Below, piece after piece: positions 26,093 to 36,171 of a stretch of 64,000 nucleotides of DNA. This DNA is from Sphingomonas sp. CBMAI 2297 (GTDB lineage Bacteria > Pseudomonadota > Alphaproteobacteria > Sphingomonadales > Sphingomonadaceae): NCBI RefSeq assembly GCF_029870595.1, contig NZ_JAPDIR010000006.1:33362-97361 (forward strand), given 5' to 3'. Made by a program: the position numbers and the translations under genes. Within the stretch, counting starts at the first letter, position 1. Each line of letters starts with the position of its first letter. The notes beneath the pieces were generated by a model. That model did not search any database. It saw only the letters and a program-made list of their open reading frames with translations, and had not been told where the DNA came from.

Positions 26093-26994
26093 AGCAGCCC
26101 CTGCCCGCGATACCAGGCGGCGGTCGCGGCTAGGCCGGCGGCAGTCTCCACCTGCGGCGTCCACAGATTGGCGGGCGGCCGCCGCGCCGGATCGATCACC
26201 CAGTCCTGATGGCAGAAATAGGCGACGCGGTCCGGCGTGAGCTTGGCATTCCCGCCGCGCACCAGCCGATCGAGATGCGCGCCGGCCAGGAGCAGCGGCT
26301 GGGGGAGCGCGAAGGAAACGACGCGCTTGCCGAGCGCCGCGCCGATCGCCTGGGCGAACTGCTTGTGGCTCCAGCCATGCTCGGTGCCGTCGTCCGCGTC
26401 GAGGATCTGGTTGCAGCCGTCGGTGGCGGCGAGCGCGAGGAGGAGGCGGCCGAGGTCGCTCACTTCGAGCAGCGAGATGCGCCCGCCGCGCGGCATCAGC
26501 GCCAGCCCCTTGCTGGCCAGCTTGAACAGCTCGAGCATCTCGAGGTCGCCGGGGCCGTAGATGGCGGGCGGCCGGACGATGGCCCAGTCGAGGCCCGAGG
26601 CCATGACCAGCCGGTCGCCCTCGGCCTTGGACCAGCCATAGGTGGAGAGCTCCGGCTCGCGCGCGGCGAGCGAGGAGACATGGACGAAGCGGCGCACGCC
26701 CTTCGCCTCGGCGGCCGCCAGCATGTTGCGCACGCCGTCGATGTTGCCGGCGGCGAAGCCCGCGCGGTCGGGCGCGTTGACCACGCCGGCAACGTGGATG
26801 ACGGCATCGGCGCCTTCGCACAGTTCGGCGAGCGCCTGCGCATTGCCCAGGTCGCCCTGGATCCAGGCGATATGCGCATGCCCGGCCTGCGGACGGCGCG
26901 TGAGGGCGCGGACCTGGTGGCCGGCTTCGAGCGCGAGGGCGATCAGGCGGGTGCCGACAAAGCCGGTGCCGCCGGTAAGGGCGATGGTGGTCAC
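26089..26994 (-). CDS. NAD(P)-binding epimerase/dehydratase-like protein (extended SDR family)
   Basis: 301 residues. N-terminal Rossmann motif IALTGGTGFVGTRLIALALEAG (GxxGxxG), AGVVNAP after strand 4, and a catalytic-type YGWSKAE near residue 130 with SSLA upstream, so Ser-Tyr-Lys are present. The C-terminal part is short, as in the SDR proteins related to complex I subunit NDUFA9. Start GTG 26994 overlaps the proB stop by 4 bases, so it is translationally coupled to proB. Substrate unknown. The stop codon is TAG inside the right end of a type B repeat. Confidence 0.83.
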   Translation of the reverse strand: MTTIALTGGTGFVGTRLIALALEAGHQVRALTRRPQAGHAHIAWIQGDLGNAQALAELCEGADAVIHVAGVVNAPDRAGFAAGNIDGVRNMLAAAEAKGVRRFVHVSSLAAREPELSTYGWSKAEGDRLVMASGLDWAIVRPPAIYGPGDLEMLELFKLASKGLALMPRGGRISLLEVSDLGRLLLALAATDGCNQILDADDGTEHGWSHKQFAQAIGAALGKRVVSFALPQPLLLAGAHLDRLVRGGNAKLTPDRVAYFCHQDWVIDPARRPPANLWTPQVETAAGLAATAAWYRGQGLL

Positions 26995-28097
26995 AGCAGC
27001 GCCATATGGCTCCGGTGCACCAGTGTCGAGCGCGGGGCATAGCCGAGCAGCTCGGCCTGCTCCTCGTTGCGGCGGCCGAGGATGCGGGCAGCGTCCTCGC
27101 TGGGATATTCGGCCAGGCCGCGCGCGAGCGGCCTGCCGTCCGGCCCGGCGATCACGACCAGGTCGCCGCGCGTGAAATCGCCATCGATCCGGGTGGCGCC
27201 CGCGGCGAGCAGGCTGCGGCCCTGCCCCAGCGCCCTGGCCGCGCCGGCATCGACATGGATGGTGCCGTGCGCGGTGATGCCGCCGGCCAGCCAGGCCTTG
27301 CGCGCCGGGGCCGTCTTCTCCGCCACGAACAGCGTGTGCTTCGCCTCCGACCCCAGCGGTCGCTCGATCCGGCCCGAGGCGATCGCGAGATGGGCGCCGG
27401 CGGCGTTGGCGATGCGCGCCGCCGCGATCTTCGAGACCATGCCGCCCGAGCCCATGCCGGAGGCGGAGCCCCTGTCGGCCATGCCCTCGACCGCGCCGTC
27501 GATCCGCTCGACACGGGGGATGTGCACCGCGCCGGGCAGCGCGGGGTTGCGGTCGTAGAGCCCGTCGACGTCGGAAAGCAGCACCACCCCGCCCGCCCCG
27601 GCGGCCTGGGCCACGCGCGCGGCGAGCCGGTCATTGTCGCCAAAGCGAATCTCTTCGGTGGCGACGCTGTCATTCTCGTTGAGCACGGGGACGACGCCCA
27701 GGCCGAGCAGGCGATCGAGCGTGGCGGCGGCGTTGAGATAGCGGCGACGGTCCTCCAGGTCGCCCAGCGTGACCAGCATCTGCGCCGCGACAAGCCCGTT
27801 GGCGGCGAGCACATCGGCCCAGACGCGGCTCAGCTCGATCTGGCCGGTGGCGGCGGCGGCCTGCGCATCCTCGAGGCTGGCCCGGCCGCCCCTGGCGAGC
27901 TTGAGGCGCCGCGCCCCCAGCGCGATCGCGCCGGAAGAGACCACCGCGACCTGCTGCCCCGCGCCGGCACGCGCCGCGATGTCGGCGGCGATGCCCTCCA
28001 GCCAGGCACGGCGGACGCCGCCGTCCGGATCGACGAGCAGGGCCGAGCCGATCTTGACGACGATGCGCGGGCAGGAGGCGGGCGGGAACAGCGACAT
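26991..28097 (-). CDS. proB: Glutamate 5-kinase
   Basis: A 368-residue enzyme for the first step of proline synthesis: glutamate + ATP gives glutamyl 5-phosphate. The amino-acid kinase domain (about 10-255) has IVVKIGSALLV, VSSGAIALGARRL, LNENDSVATEEIRFGDNDRL and the glycine-rich GSGGMVSKIAAARIA. A C-terminal PUA domain (about 275-355) completes the usual bacterial form. ATG 28097 is the natural start. proB commonly sits beside obgE in alphaproteobacteria; here obgE is 3.2 kb away in the opposite orientation with lptFG between. Confidence 0.96.
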   Translation of the reverse strand: MSLFPPASCPRIVVKIGSALLVDPDGGVRRAWLEGIAADIAARAGAGQQVAVVSSGAIALGARRLKLARGGRASLEDAQAAAATGQIELSRVWADVLAANGLVAAQMLVTLGDLEDRRRYLNAAATLDRLLGLGVVPVLNENDSVATEEIRFGDNDRLAARVAQAAGAGGVVLLSDVDGLYDRNPALPGAVHIPRVERIDGAVEGMADRGSASGMGSGGMVSKIAAARIANAAGAHLAIASGRIERPLGSEAKHTLFVAEKTAPARKAWLAGGITAHGTIHVDAGAARALGQGRSLLAAGATRIDGDFTRGDLVVIAGPDGRPLARGLAEYPSEDAARILGRRNEEQAELLGYAPRSTLVHRSHMALL

Positions 28098-28164
28098 GGC
28101 CGCCGCTATATGGTCCCCCGCCCCGCCTAGCCAGACAGGAACGCTTGGGCGCGCCGTCGCGCGG

Positions 28165-29262
28165 CTATTCCTCGGTCCTGAGCAGCACCGCCTCGCCGAT
28201 CATCAGGAACAGCAGGAACGGTGCCCACGCCGCCAGGAAGGGCGGATAGGCGCCGAGATTGCCCATCGCGAGCGCGAAATTGTCGGCGACGAAATAAAGG
28301 AAGCCGAGCGCCATGCCGATCACCGCCCGGACGAACAGCTTGCCCGAGCGCGCGATGCCGAAAGCCGAGACGGCGCCCAGCAACGGCATCAGGATCGCCG
28401 AGAGCGGCCCCGCCAGCTTGTGCCACAGCGCGCCTTCGAGCGCCTCGGTCTGGCGGCCGGCCACCTTGAGGTCGCCGATCGCCTGGTAGAGCGCGCCGAA
28501 CGCCAGGGAATCGGCATCGACATGCGCGAGGGTGAACTGGTCGGGCCGGATGTTGTGGCCGATCACCAGGCTGCCGACCTTGGTCTTCTGGCCGGTGGCG
28601 ACGATGAAGCGCTCGGCATTGTCGACCCGCCAGGCATCGCCGGCGCGCACCGCGTGCGGCGCGGTGAGGATGCTGATCAGCGAGCGGTTCTGCCGCTCAT
28701 ATACGGTGACGCCGTAGAGCTGCGCCGCGTTGCCGCGCCCGCGGACCTGCTGCACCTGGATCAGGTTGTTGTCGCCCTTCACCCACACATTGGCGCGATC
28801 GCCGCGATCGATGGGCAGCGGTGCATAGGACACCTTCTTCCACTGCTCGAGCGTCGCGGTGGCGCGCGATACGATGCGATCGTTGAAGGTGAAGGAAATG
28901 GCCGCCACGGCGATCCCGGTGAGCAGCAGCGGCGCGAGCACCTGGTGCGCCGACAGGCCCGAGGCCTTCATTGCGATCACTTCGCTGTTCTGATTGAGCT
29001 GGGACAGCGTCAGGATCGAGCCCAGCAGCACCGAATAGGGCAGGAAGGTCGAGGCGATCTGCGGCACGCGCAGGCTGACGTACCGCCAGATCTCCGCATC
29101 GCCATTGCCCGCATATGCGAGGATCGCGCCGCTCTCCGTCAGCAGGTCGAGCGACTGGAGGATGAGCACCAGCGCGCCGAGAATGGCGAAGGTGCGCGTC
29201 AGGAACATGCGCGCCATGTAGAGCGACATGGTCCGCGACGGGAAGAAATTGGCCCAGGTCAT
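28165..29262 (-). CDS. lptG: LPS export permease LptG
   Basis: 365 residues, one of two permease subunits that extract LPS from the inner membrane for LptB2FG. Six helices are arranged three before and three after a periplasmic beta-jellyroll (about 130-265). The N-terminal YMARMFLTRTFAILGALVLILQSLDLL and the LSQLNQNSEVIAMKASG coupling-helix region are characteristic. ATG 29262 overlaps the lptF stop by 4 bases. LptB, LptC and LptA genes are not in the window. Confidence 0.94.
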   Translation of the reverse strand: MTWANFFPSRTMSLYMARMFLTRTFAILGALVLILQSLDLLTESGAILAYAGNGDAEIWRYVSLRVPQIASTFLPYSVLLGSILTLSQLNQNSEVIAMKASGLSAHQVLAPLLLTGIAVAAISFTFNDRIVSRATATLEQWKKVSYAPLPIDRGDRANVWVKGDNNLIQVQQVRGRGNAAQLYGVTVYERQNRSLISILTAPHAVRAGDAWRVDNAERFIVATGQKTKVGSLVIGHNIRPDQFTLAHVDADSLAFGALYQAIGDLKVAGRQTEALEGALWHKLAGPLSAILMPLLGAVSAFGIARSGKLFVRAVIGMALGFLYFVADNFALAMGNLGAYPPFLAAWAPFLLFLMIGEAVLLRTEE

Positions 29263-30473
29263 GCCGCGGCTTCTTCCTCTCGGCGGAGCCGGCGGCGGCG
29301 GCCCGGCAAGCGGCGCGTGATCGCCTTGACCATCTTGGAGAAAGCCTTTTCGAGTCCGCCGATCGGCTGGCCGCCCGGCACATAGGCGATCTGATAGTAC
29401 ATCCAGATCACCAGCCCCGCGAACAGCATGAACGGCCCCCAGAGCGCGATCAGCGGATCGACCCGGCCGAGCTCGCCGATCGACTGCCCATATTCGTTGA
29501 CCTTGTGATAGGTCACGATCATCACGATCGAGAGGAACACGCCCAGCGCCGAGGTGGATCGCTTGGGCGGCACGCCCAGCGCCACGGCGAGGAACGGCAG
29601 CAGGAACATCGACGCGACTTCCGCCAGGCGGAAGTGGAAGGCCGAGCGGCTGCCCTCGCGATCCTCGTCGCTCGCCTGCGGATTGCGGCCGATCACGGCG
29701 AGCTCGGGCAGGGTCCGCTCGATATTCTTGCCGCCACGGGTCCGGAACTGCTCGTATTTGGGCAGCGGGATCGGCAGGTTATGCGTGGTGAAGGTCAGCA
29801 CCCGCGGCTCGGGCGAGTTCCGGTCGTGATGGACGAGCGTGCCGTTCTGCAGGCGGAAGATGATCACGTCCGGATCGTCCGAGCGCAGGAACTGGCCGCT
29901 CTGCGCCGTGACCGCCACCGGCGTGCCGTCCTTGGTCATCATCTGGACGAAGATGCCCGAGAGCCGGCGGCCCTCGTCCTTGCTCTCCTCGATGCGCATC
30001 GTCATCTTCGCGCCGAAGCTGGTGAACTCGCCCACCTTGATCGAGGCGCCGAGCGCGCCCGAGCGCAACTCGAAGCGCAGCTGCTCGTAATTGTAGCGCG
30101 ACCAGGGCTGGATGAAGCCGACAATGGCCAGGTTCAGCGCCGCCAGCGCGATCGCGAACATGAAAGGCACCTTGAGCAGGCGCGTATAGCTCATCCCCAC
30201 CGCGCGCAGCACGTCGAGCTCGGACGACGTGGCGAGGCGACGAAAGGCGAGCAGGCAGCCCAGCATCAGCCCGATCGGAATGCCGAGCCCCAGATATTCG
30301 GGAAGCAGATTGGCGAGCATCCGCCAGACGACGCTGACCGGCCCCCCCTCGGTCGCGACGAACTCGAACAGGCGAAGCATGCGGTCGAGCACCAGCAGCA
30401 TCGCCGATATGAGCAATGTCGAGATCAGGGGCACCGCGATCAGCCGCGCCATGTACCGATCGATCGAGTTCAT
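29259..30473 (-). CDS. lptF: LPS export permease LptF
   Basis: 404 residues, partner of LptG. It starts with IDRYMARLIAVPLISTLL, the typical LptF entry helix; SSELDVLRAVGMSYTRLL is the coupling segment contacting LptB. A periplasmic jellyroll (about 135-285) is followed by three more helices and a basic C-terminal tail (RRLPGRRRRLRREEE) on the cytoplasmic side. It is first of the lptF-lptG pair. The 111-bp gap upstream to the next gene holds its promoter, not resolved by eye. Confidence 0.94.
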   Translation of the reverse strand: MNSIDRYMARLIAVPLISTLLISAMLLVLDRMLRLFEFVATEGGPVSVVWRMLANLLPEYLGLGIPIGLMLGCLLAFRRLATSSELDVLRAVGMSYTRLLKVPFMFAIALAALNLAIVGFIQPWSRYNYEQLRFELRSGALGASIKVGEFTSFGAKMTMRIEESKDEGRRLSGIFVQMMTKDGTPVAVTAQSGQFLRSDDPDVIIFRLQNGTLVHHDRNSPEPRVLTFTTHNLPIPLPKYEQFRTRGGKNIERTLPELAVIGRNPQASDEDREGSRSAFHFRLAEVASMFLLPFLAVALGVPPKRSTSALGVFLSIVMIVTYHKVNEYGQSIGELGRVDPLIALWGPFMLFAGLVIWMYYQIAYVPGGQPIGGLEKAFSKMVKAITRRLPGRRRRLRREEEAAA

Positions 30474-30584
30474 CTGCGCGCGACGGTTGCCTTGGTTTCT
30501 TCTCGCCGGCGCGTCCGGCGCCGCCTCAATGAACCAAGAGCCTATACTCCGGGTTCCGGGCAGCGCCAGCAGGAAAGTTGCGCG

Positions 30585-32385
<1,801 letters not shown>

Positions 32386-32426
32386 GGGGCTCCAGATAAC
32401 CTTCGTCGCCCATGGCAGATCGAACA

Positions 32427-32456
32427 AAAAGGCCGGGCATCGCTGCCCGGCCTTTT
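32427..32456. terminator. Bidirectional intrinsic terminator after obgE
   Basis: Stem ggccgggca/tgcccggcc, loop tcgc, flanked by an A-run before and TTTT after, so it can act on both strands for the convergent obgE and desaturase-like genes. Confidence 0.85.
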
Positions 32457-32478
32457 CTGTTTCAGCGCATCCGCCGGT

Positions 32479-33594
32479 TCAGCGGGCGCCCATGGTGCTG
32501 GCGGCAAGGCGGTGCATCAGTCCGCGCAGCGTGGGATAATTGGCCTTGTGATAGGCCGAGGCTTCCTCGAGCGCGTCCGACAGGCGGCGATGCGCCTCGT
32601 TCAGCGCGTGATAGGGCAGGCTCGGCAGCAGATGGTGCAGCGCGTGATAGCGCAGGCCGATCGGCGCCCAGAGATAGGCGAAGAAGCCCGGCGTCGGCAC
32701 GTTGACGCTGTCCAGATACTGGGCGGTCACGGTGAGCGGCTCGCCGTCATTCTCCCAGAGATGCGCCACCAGCGTGCGGACCTGGTTGATTACGGCCACG
32801 CCCGCGATCACCGCGAGATAGATGCCGAAGTCGCGCAGCGGGATCACGCCCGTCGCGACCAGAGCGAGCAGCGCGATCGAGAAGATGCTGGCGCCCAGCT
32901 CCTGCCAGAACCACTGGGTCCTGAGCTCGCCCTCGGGCTCGCGGCGCTCGAAGGCCGGGTTGATCTTGAGGCCCGAATATTTGGCGACGACGACGCGGCG
33001 CAGCTTCGGGAACACCGCCGAAAGCGGCGCGAGCACGGCGAAGCGGATCAGCATCGCGACCGGCATCAGCACCGCGGCGAGCAGGAACACCGGCAGCGTC
33101 CAGGGCTTCATCAGCGCGAGCGGCAGATATTCGGGATCCTCGACCGTGCCGTAGCGGGTGCGCGCGTGGTGAAGATTGTGCACGCCTTCATAGGTGAAGC
33201 TCGGCACCAGGATCGGGATGCCGACCAGCAGGTTCCAGCCGAGCCGGAAATTGGGGAGCAGCGCGTGCTTCACATGCGTCAGCTCGTGGATGAACAGGCT
33301 GGCGCGATAAAGGGCGAGCACCGCCACCGCGCCGGCGAGCACCGCCAGCAGCGCCGAGGGGGCGAGGATGGTCGCGGCGAGCGCGGCATAGCCGATGCCG
33401 GCGGAAAGCAGCATGTCGGTCCAGTAGATGCGCGGATTGGGCGCATGGAGGTCGCGCGTGAGCTCGGCCGCGGCGCGCAGCATCGCGCGATCGTCGGGCA
33501 CGCCGGAAAGCTTGATACGCGCGCTGGCCGGCGCCGCCGCCGGCGCGTCGTCCTGAACCTTGAGGGCAAGCGATTTCGTCATGATGTCCGCCAT
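32479..33594 (-). CDS. Membrane fatty acid desaturase/hydroxylase-like protein
   Basis: 371 residues with the three-histidine-box architecture of the membrane desaturase family: HELTHVKH (His103, 107, 110), HNLHH (139-143) and a C-terminal HALHHLLP box, between four or more hydrophobic segments. Such proteins use a di-iron centre to desaturate or hydroxylate acyl chains or long-chain bases. Start ATG 33594, or ATG 33582 four codons later. It lies next to, and divergent from, a GNAT-fold acyltransferase, and 11 kb from spt; a sphingoid-base or acyl-chain modification role is possible but unproven. Confidence 0.82.
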   Translation of the reverse strand: MADIMTKSLALKVQDDAPAAAPASARIKLSGVPDDRAMLRAAAELTRDLHAPNPRIYWTDMLLSAGIGYAALAATILAPSALLAVLAGAVAVLALYRASLFIHELTHVKHALLPNFRLGWNLLVGIPILVPSFTYEGVHNLHHARTRYGTVEDPEYLPLALMKPWTLPVFLLAAVLMPVAMLIRFAVLAPLSAVFPKLRRVVVAKYSGLKINPAFERREPEGELRTQWFWQELGASIFSIALLALVATGVIPLRDFGIYLAVIAGVAVINQVRTLVAHLWENDGEPLTVTAQYLDSVNVPTPGFFAYLWAPIGLRYHALHHLLPSLPYHALNEAHRRLSDALEEASAYHKANYPTLRGLMHRLAASTMGAR

Positions 33595-33666
33595 TGGCCT
33601 CAGATAGTGGCTTTATGGTGGCATTCCAGCGGTTGGGACGCGCCCTGCCCGCCGCAATTGCCGCGC

Positions 33667-33698
33667 TTGACACTGGCCCCGTGGCGAAGGACTGCATT
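33667..33698 (+). promoter_or_regulatory. Candidate promoter of the GNAT-fold acyltransferase gene
   Basis: A perfect TTGACA (33667-33672) is followed at about 18-20 bp by weak -10-like sequences (actgca or tgcatt, 33691-33698). It implies transcription starts near 33705, which supports the TTG 33732 start and argues against the longer reading from 33594. Confidence 0.45.
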
Positions 33699-33731
33699 GC
33701 GCTGAATCAAACCAACAGAAGGGCTTTTCCC

Positions 33732-34889
33732 TTGCCCAGCGGCCCCCTCAGCATCCGTCCCGTCTCGTCCAAGCGCGACATCAAGCAGTTCATCGAGATC
33801 GCCTATCGCCTGAATGGCGACGACCCGAACTGGGTCGCCCCGCTGCGCGACGAGGTGGCCGGGACGATCAGCCCGAAGAAGAATGGCTGGTTCAGCCATG
33901 CCGAGGCGCAGCTCTTCCTCGCCGAGCGCGACGGCGAGCCGGTCGGCCGCATCTCGGCGCACATCGATTTCCTGGCGCTCGAAATGCCGCCCGAGCAGGG
34001 CTTCGGCCCCGGCACCGGCTTCTGGGGCATGTTCGAGGCCGCGGACCAGAATGCCGCCAAGGCGCTGATCAACGCAGCCGAGGACTGGCTGCGCGGCAAG
34101 GGCATGACGCGGGCGCTCGGCCCGGTCAGCCTGTCGATCTGGGAGGAGCCCGGCCTGCTGGTGAAGGGGCACGACCACTCCCCCACCGTGCTGATGGGCC
34201 ATCACCCGGCGAAATATCAGGGCTGGATCGAGGCGGCCGGCTACACGGAAGCCAAGAAGCTGCTCACCTATGAGCTCGACGTGAGCAAGCGCTTCCCGCC
34301 GCTGGTCAACCGCATCGTCGAGAATGGCGAGAAGAACCCGCGGATCCGCATCCGCAAGGTCAACAAGGCGAAGTTCGCCGAGGAAGCCGCGATCATCCTC
34401 GCGATCCTGAACGATGCATGGTCGGACAATTGGGGCTTCATCCCGCTGACCCAGCCCGAGATCGACGATGTCGGCAAGAAGCTGAAGCCGCTGGTGTTCG
34501 AGGATCTCATCATGATCGCCGAACTGGACGGCGAGCCGGTGGCGTTCATGGTCACCCTGCCCGACTTCAACGAGGTATTGAAGCCGCTCAAGGGCTCGCT
34601 CCTGCCCTTTGGCTGGGCCAAGCTGCTGCTGTGGCTCCGGCGGCCCAAGGCGCGCACGATGCGCGTGCCGCTGATGGGCGTGGTGAAGCGGCTGCAGGCT
34701 TCCCGCATGGCGAGCCAGCTCGCCTTCATGATGATCGAATATATCCGCCGCGCGGCCGTGGCCAATTACGGGGCGAGCCGCGGCGAGATCGGCTGGATCC
34801 TGGACGACAACCAGGGGATGAACGCGATCGCCGATGCGATCGATTCCTGGGTGAATCGCGAATATGCGATCTACCAGAAGCCGCTCTGA
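33732..34889 (+). CDS. GNAT-fold acyltransferase, candidate bacterial ceramide synthase
   Basis: 385 residues from TTG 33732, chosen because AGAAGGG (33717-33723) lies 8 nt upstream and a TTGACA element precedes it. The sequence (IRPVSSKRDIKQFIEIAYRL, DDPNWVAPLRDEV, KNGWFSHAEAQLFLAERDGE, then IWEEPGLLVKG and MGHHPAKYQGWIEAAGYTEAKKL) belongs to a family of large GNAT-like proteins sometimes misnamed dATP pyrophosphohydrolase. As I recall, the Caulobacter enzyme that N-acylates the sphingoid base is of this general type. spt and its ACP lie 12 kb away, and a desaturase-like gene is divergent and adjacent. Cytosolic or membrane-peripheral. Ceramide synthase function is inference. Confidence 0.7.
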   Translation: MPSGPLSIRPVSSKRDIKQFIEIAYRLNGDDPNWVAPLRDEVAGTISPKKNGWFSHAEAQLFLAERDGEPVGRISAHIDFLALEMPPEQGFGPGTGFWGMFEAADQNAAKALINAAEDWLRGKGMTRALGPVSLSIWEEPGLLVKGHDHSPTVLMGHHPAKYQGWIEAAGYTEAKKLLTYELDVSKRFPPLVNRIVENGEKNPRIRIRKVNKAKFAEEAAIILAILNDAWSDNWGFIPLTQPEIDDVGKKLKPLVFEDLIMIAELDGEPVAFMVTLPDFNEVLKPLKGSLLPFGWAKLLLWLRRPKARTMRVPLMGVVKRLQASRMASQLAFMMIEYIRRAAVANYGASRGEIGWILDDNQGMNAIADAIDSWVNREYAIYQKPL

Positions 34890-34908
34890 GGGCGGCATGG
34901 GCGGCAAG

Positions 34909-34944
34909 CCGGCCCGCTCCCGAGGGTACGGGGGAGCGGGCCGG
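34909..34944 (+). terminator. Strong GC stem-loop after the acyltransferase gene
   Basis: A 13-bp stem ccggcccgctccc/gggagcgggccgg lies 20 bp past the stop. No U-run follows; a second GC inverted repeat (ccggccggaaccggcc) comes right after. Probable Rho-assisted terminator or transcript end. Confidence 0.5.
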
Positions 34945-35024
34945 TGCCGGCCGGAACCGGCCAGAGGAGGTCGCGCCGCGACGGCACGGTTGCACTAATC
35001 CGTCGCAGGCGCCCTCCCGGGGCC

Positions 35025-35303
35025 TCAACGTTGCTTCATCACCTCGAGGGGATCGACGCCGAGATCGAGCCACTCGCTGCGGGTGCGGCAATCGCGCTTG
35101 AGAATGCGCGAGCCGGTCGCCTCGGTGTCGATGCAGTATTTGCGGGTGTCGGCCTTCGCCGCCCGGGTCGGCGACTGTTCCTGCTCCTGCTTTGCCTTCG
35201 CCGGATCATTGCCGGCGGCGGCAGCGGGGGAGACGGCGCCGGCCGCGAAGGCGGCGCCCGCCAGCATGACGGCGGCGGCGGAGAAGATGGACTTGCGGGT
35301 CAT
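35025..35303 (-). CDS. Small secreted protein, tandem paralogue 1
   Basis: 92 residues. A Sec signal peptide (TRKSIFSAAAVMLAGAAFAAGAVSPAAAA, cleavage near residue 30) is followed by a short charged mature part with two cysteines and the motif RDCRTRSEWLDLGVDPLEV. The neighbouring gene 95 bp upstream on the same strand encodes a clear paralogue with the same layout. ATG 35303 follows GAGGAA. Family function unknown; two-cysteine TR.EW proteins recur in sphingomonads as far as I recall. Confidence 0.75.
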   Translation of the reverse strand: MTRKSIFSAAAVMLAGAAFAAGAVSPAAAAGNDPAKAKQEQEQSPTRAAKADTRKYCIDTEATGSRILKRDCRTRSEWLDLGVDPLEVMKQR

Positions 35304-35398
35304 TGCGGGAATTCCTCGATGCTTGGGGGGCTTGCCGGCGAAGGGCGCTGCGCGGTGAGAGCGCGGCCCGTCCGCCGGAGAGCGGTGGAGCGGTCTGC

Positions 35399-35680
35399 TC
35401 AGTTCTTCTGGACTTCCTTGATCGGATCGATGCCGGTGCGGGCGATCCACTCGGCACGGGTGTGGCACTCGCGCTTGGGCATCAGCGTGCCGGTCGACGT
35501 CCCCTGGACGCAGTAACGCTTCTGCATCGCCGGGTCCGACTGGTCGTCGGCCTTCTTGGCCTCCTTGGCCTCCTTGGCCGGATCATTGGCGCGGGCGAGC
35601 GCCGGCGACACGGCGCCGGCGACCAGCGTGACGGTGGCGGCAATCGCCAGGAAAGCGGACTGGATGGGCTTGCTGTTCAT
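35399..35680 (-). CDS. Small secreted protein, tandem paralogue 2
   Basis: 93 residues. Signal peptide to about residue 30 (AFLAIAATVTLVAGAVSPALA), then NDPAKEAKEAKKADD and a C-terminal YCVQGTSTGTLMPKREC-HTRAEW-GIDPIKEV region that aligns with its neighbour (RYC/KYC, TG, KREC/KRDC, TRAEW/TRSEW, G.DP). ATG 35680 follows TGAGGAT. Tandem duplication is evident. Possibly periplasmic. The stretch upstream (35681-36052) is non-coding and presumably carries its promoter; nothing else was recognised there. Confidence 0.75.
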   Translation of the reverse strand: MNSKPIQSAFLAIAATVTLVAGAVSPALARANDPAKEAKEAKKADDQSDPAMQKRYCVQGTSTGTLMPKRECHTRAEWIARTGIDPIKEVQKN

Positions 35681-36052
35681 ATCCTCAACTCCTCTACTTG
35701 CAGACATGACAGGCGCTCCTTCCCGCCTGTGCCCCATGCATCGCAATCCGCGTGCCAAGTTTGAGAGTTACGCAAGTTCAATGACTTAGCAGATTATGAC
35801 AGCGTGGTGACGTGCCATAACACAGCAATACACACCAGATTTTGGGATTTACCGAAGACGCCCGTCCGGAAGCGGACACCGGCCTTGTTCGGAAACGGCC
35901 AGTCCCGGGGCATGGCTCGGTCGGCGAACATCGCCACCCCCATTTGCACGCGGCGGGCGAGGAAAATCCAGCTGAGGAAGGAAGGCGCCTATCCCCTTGG
36001 GGCCAGGAGTGCCCGATAGCCGTCATCCCCGCCAAAAGCGGGGGTCCATTTC

Positions 36053-36171
36053 CGATCTTTCACCGTCATCCGGCCTTGCGCCGGGATCCCGCTTCTTCCT
36101 GTGCTGGCGAGATAGCAGCGCCCCGACTCAAGGCCGGGGTGACGAAGGAAGAATATGAGTCCTCAACCTAG
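36053..36171 (+). repeat. Palindromic intergenic element type A, copy 3 (left end truncated or fused)
   Basis: Matches the complement of copy 1 from gatctttcaccgtcat onward, including the cttcttcctgtgctggcgag spacer and the gaatatgagtcctcaacctag right end. CTAG 36168-36171 contains the TAG stop of the xth gene. The left terminus is replaced by a half type B-like hairpin (cgtcatccccgc..gcggggg, 36021-36045). Confidence 0.7.

Noticed and set aside
33594..33731. Upstream start of the acyltransferase at 33594
   Set aside because: The segment contains a TTGACA promoter element and overlaps the divergent desaturase start; TTG 33732 has the better ribosome site.
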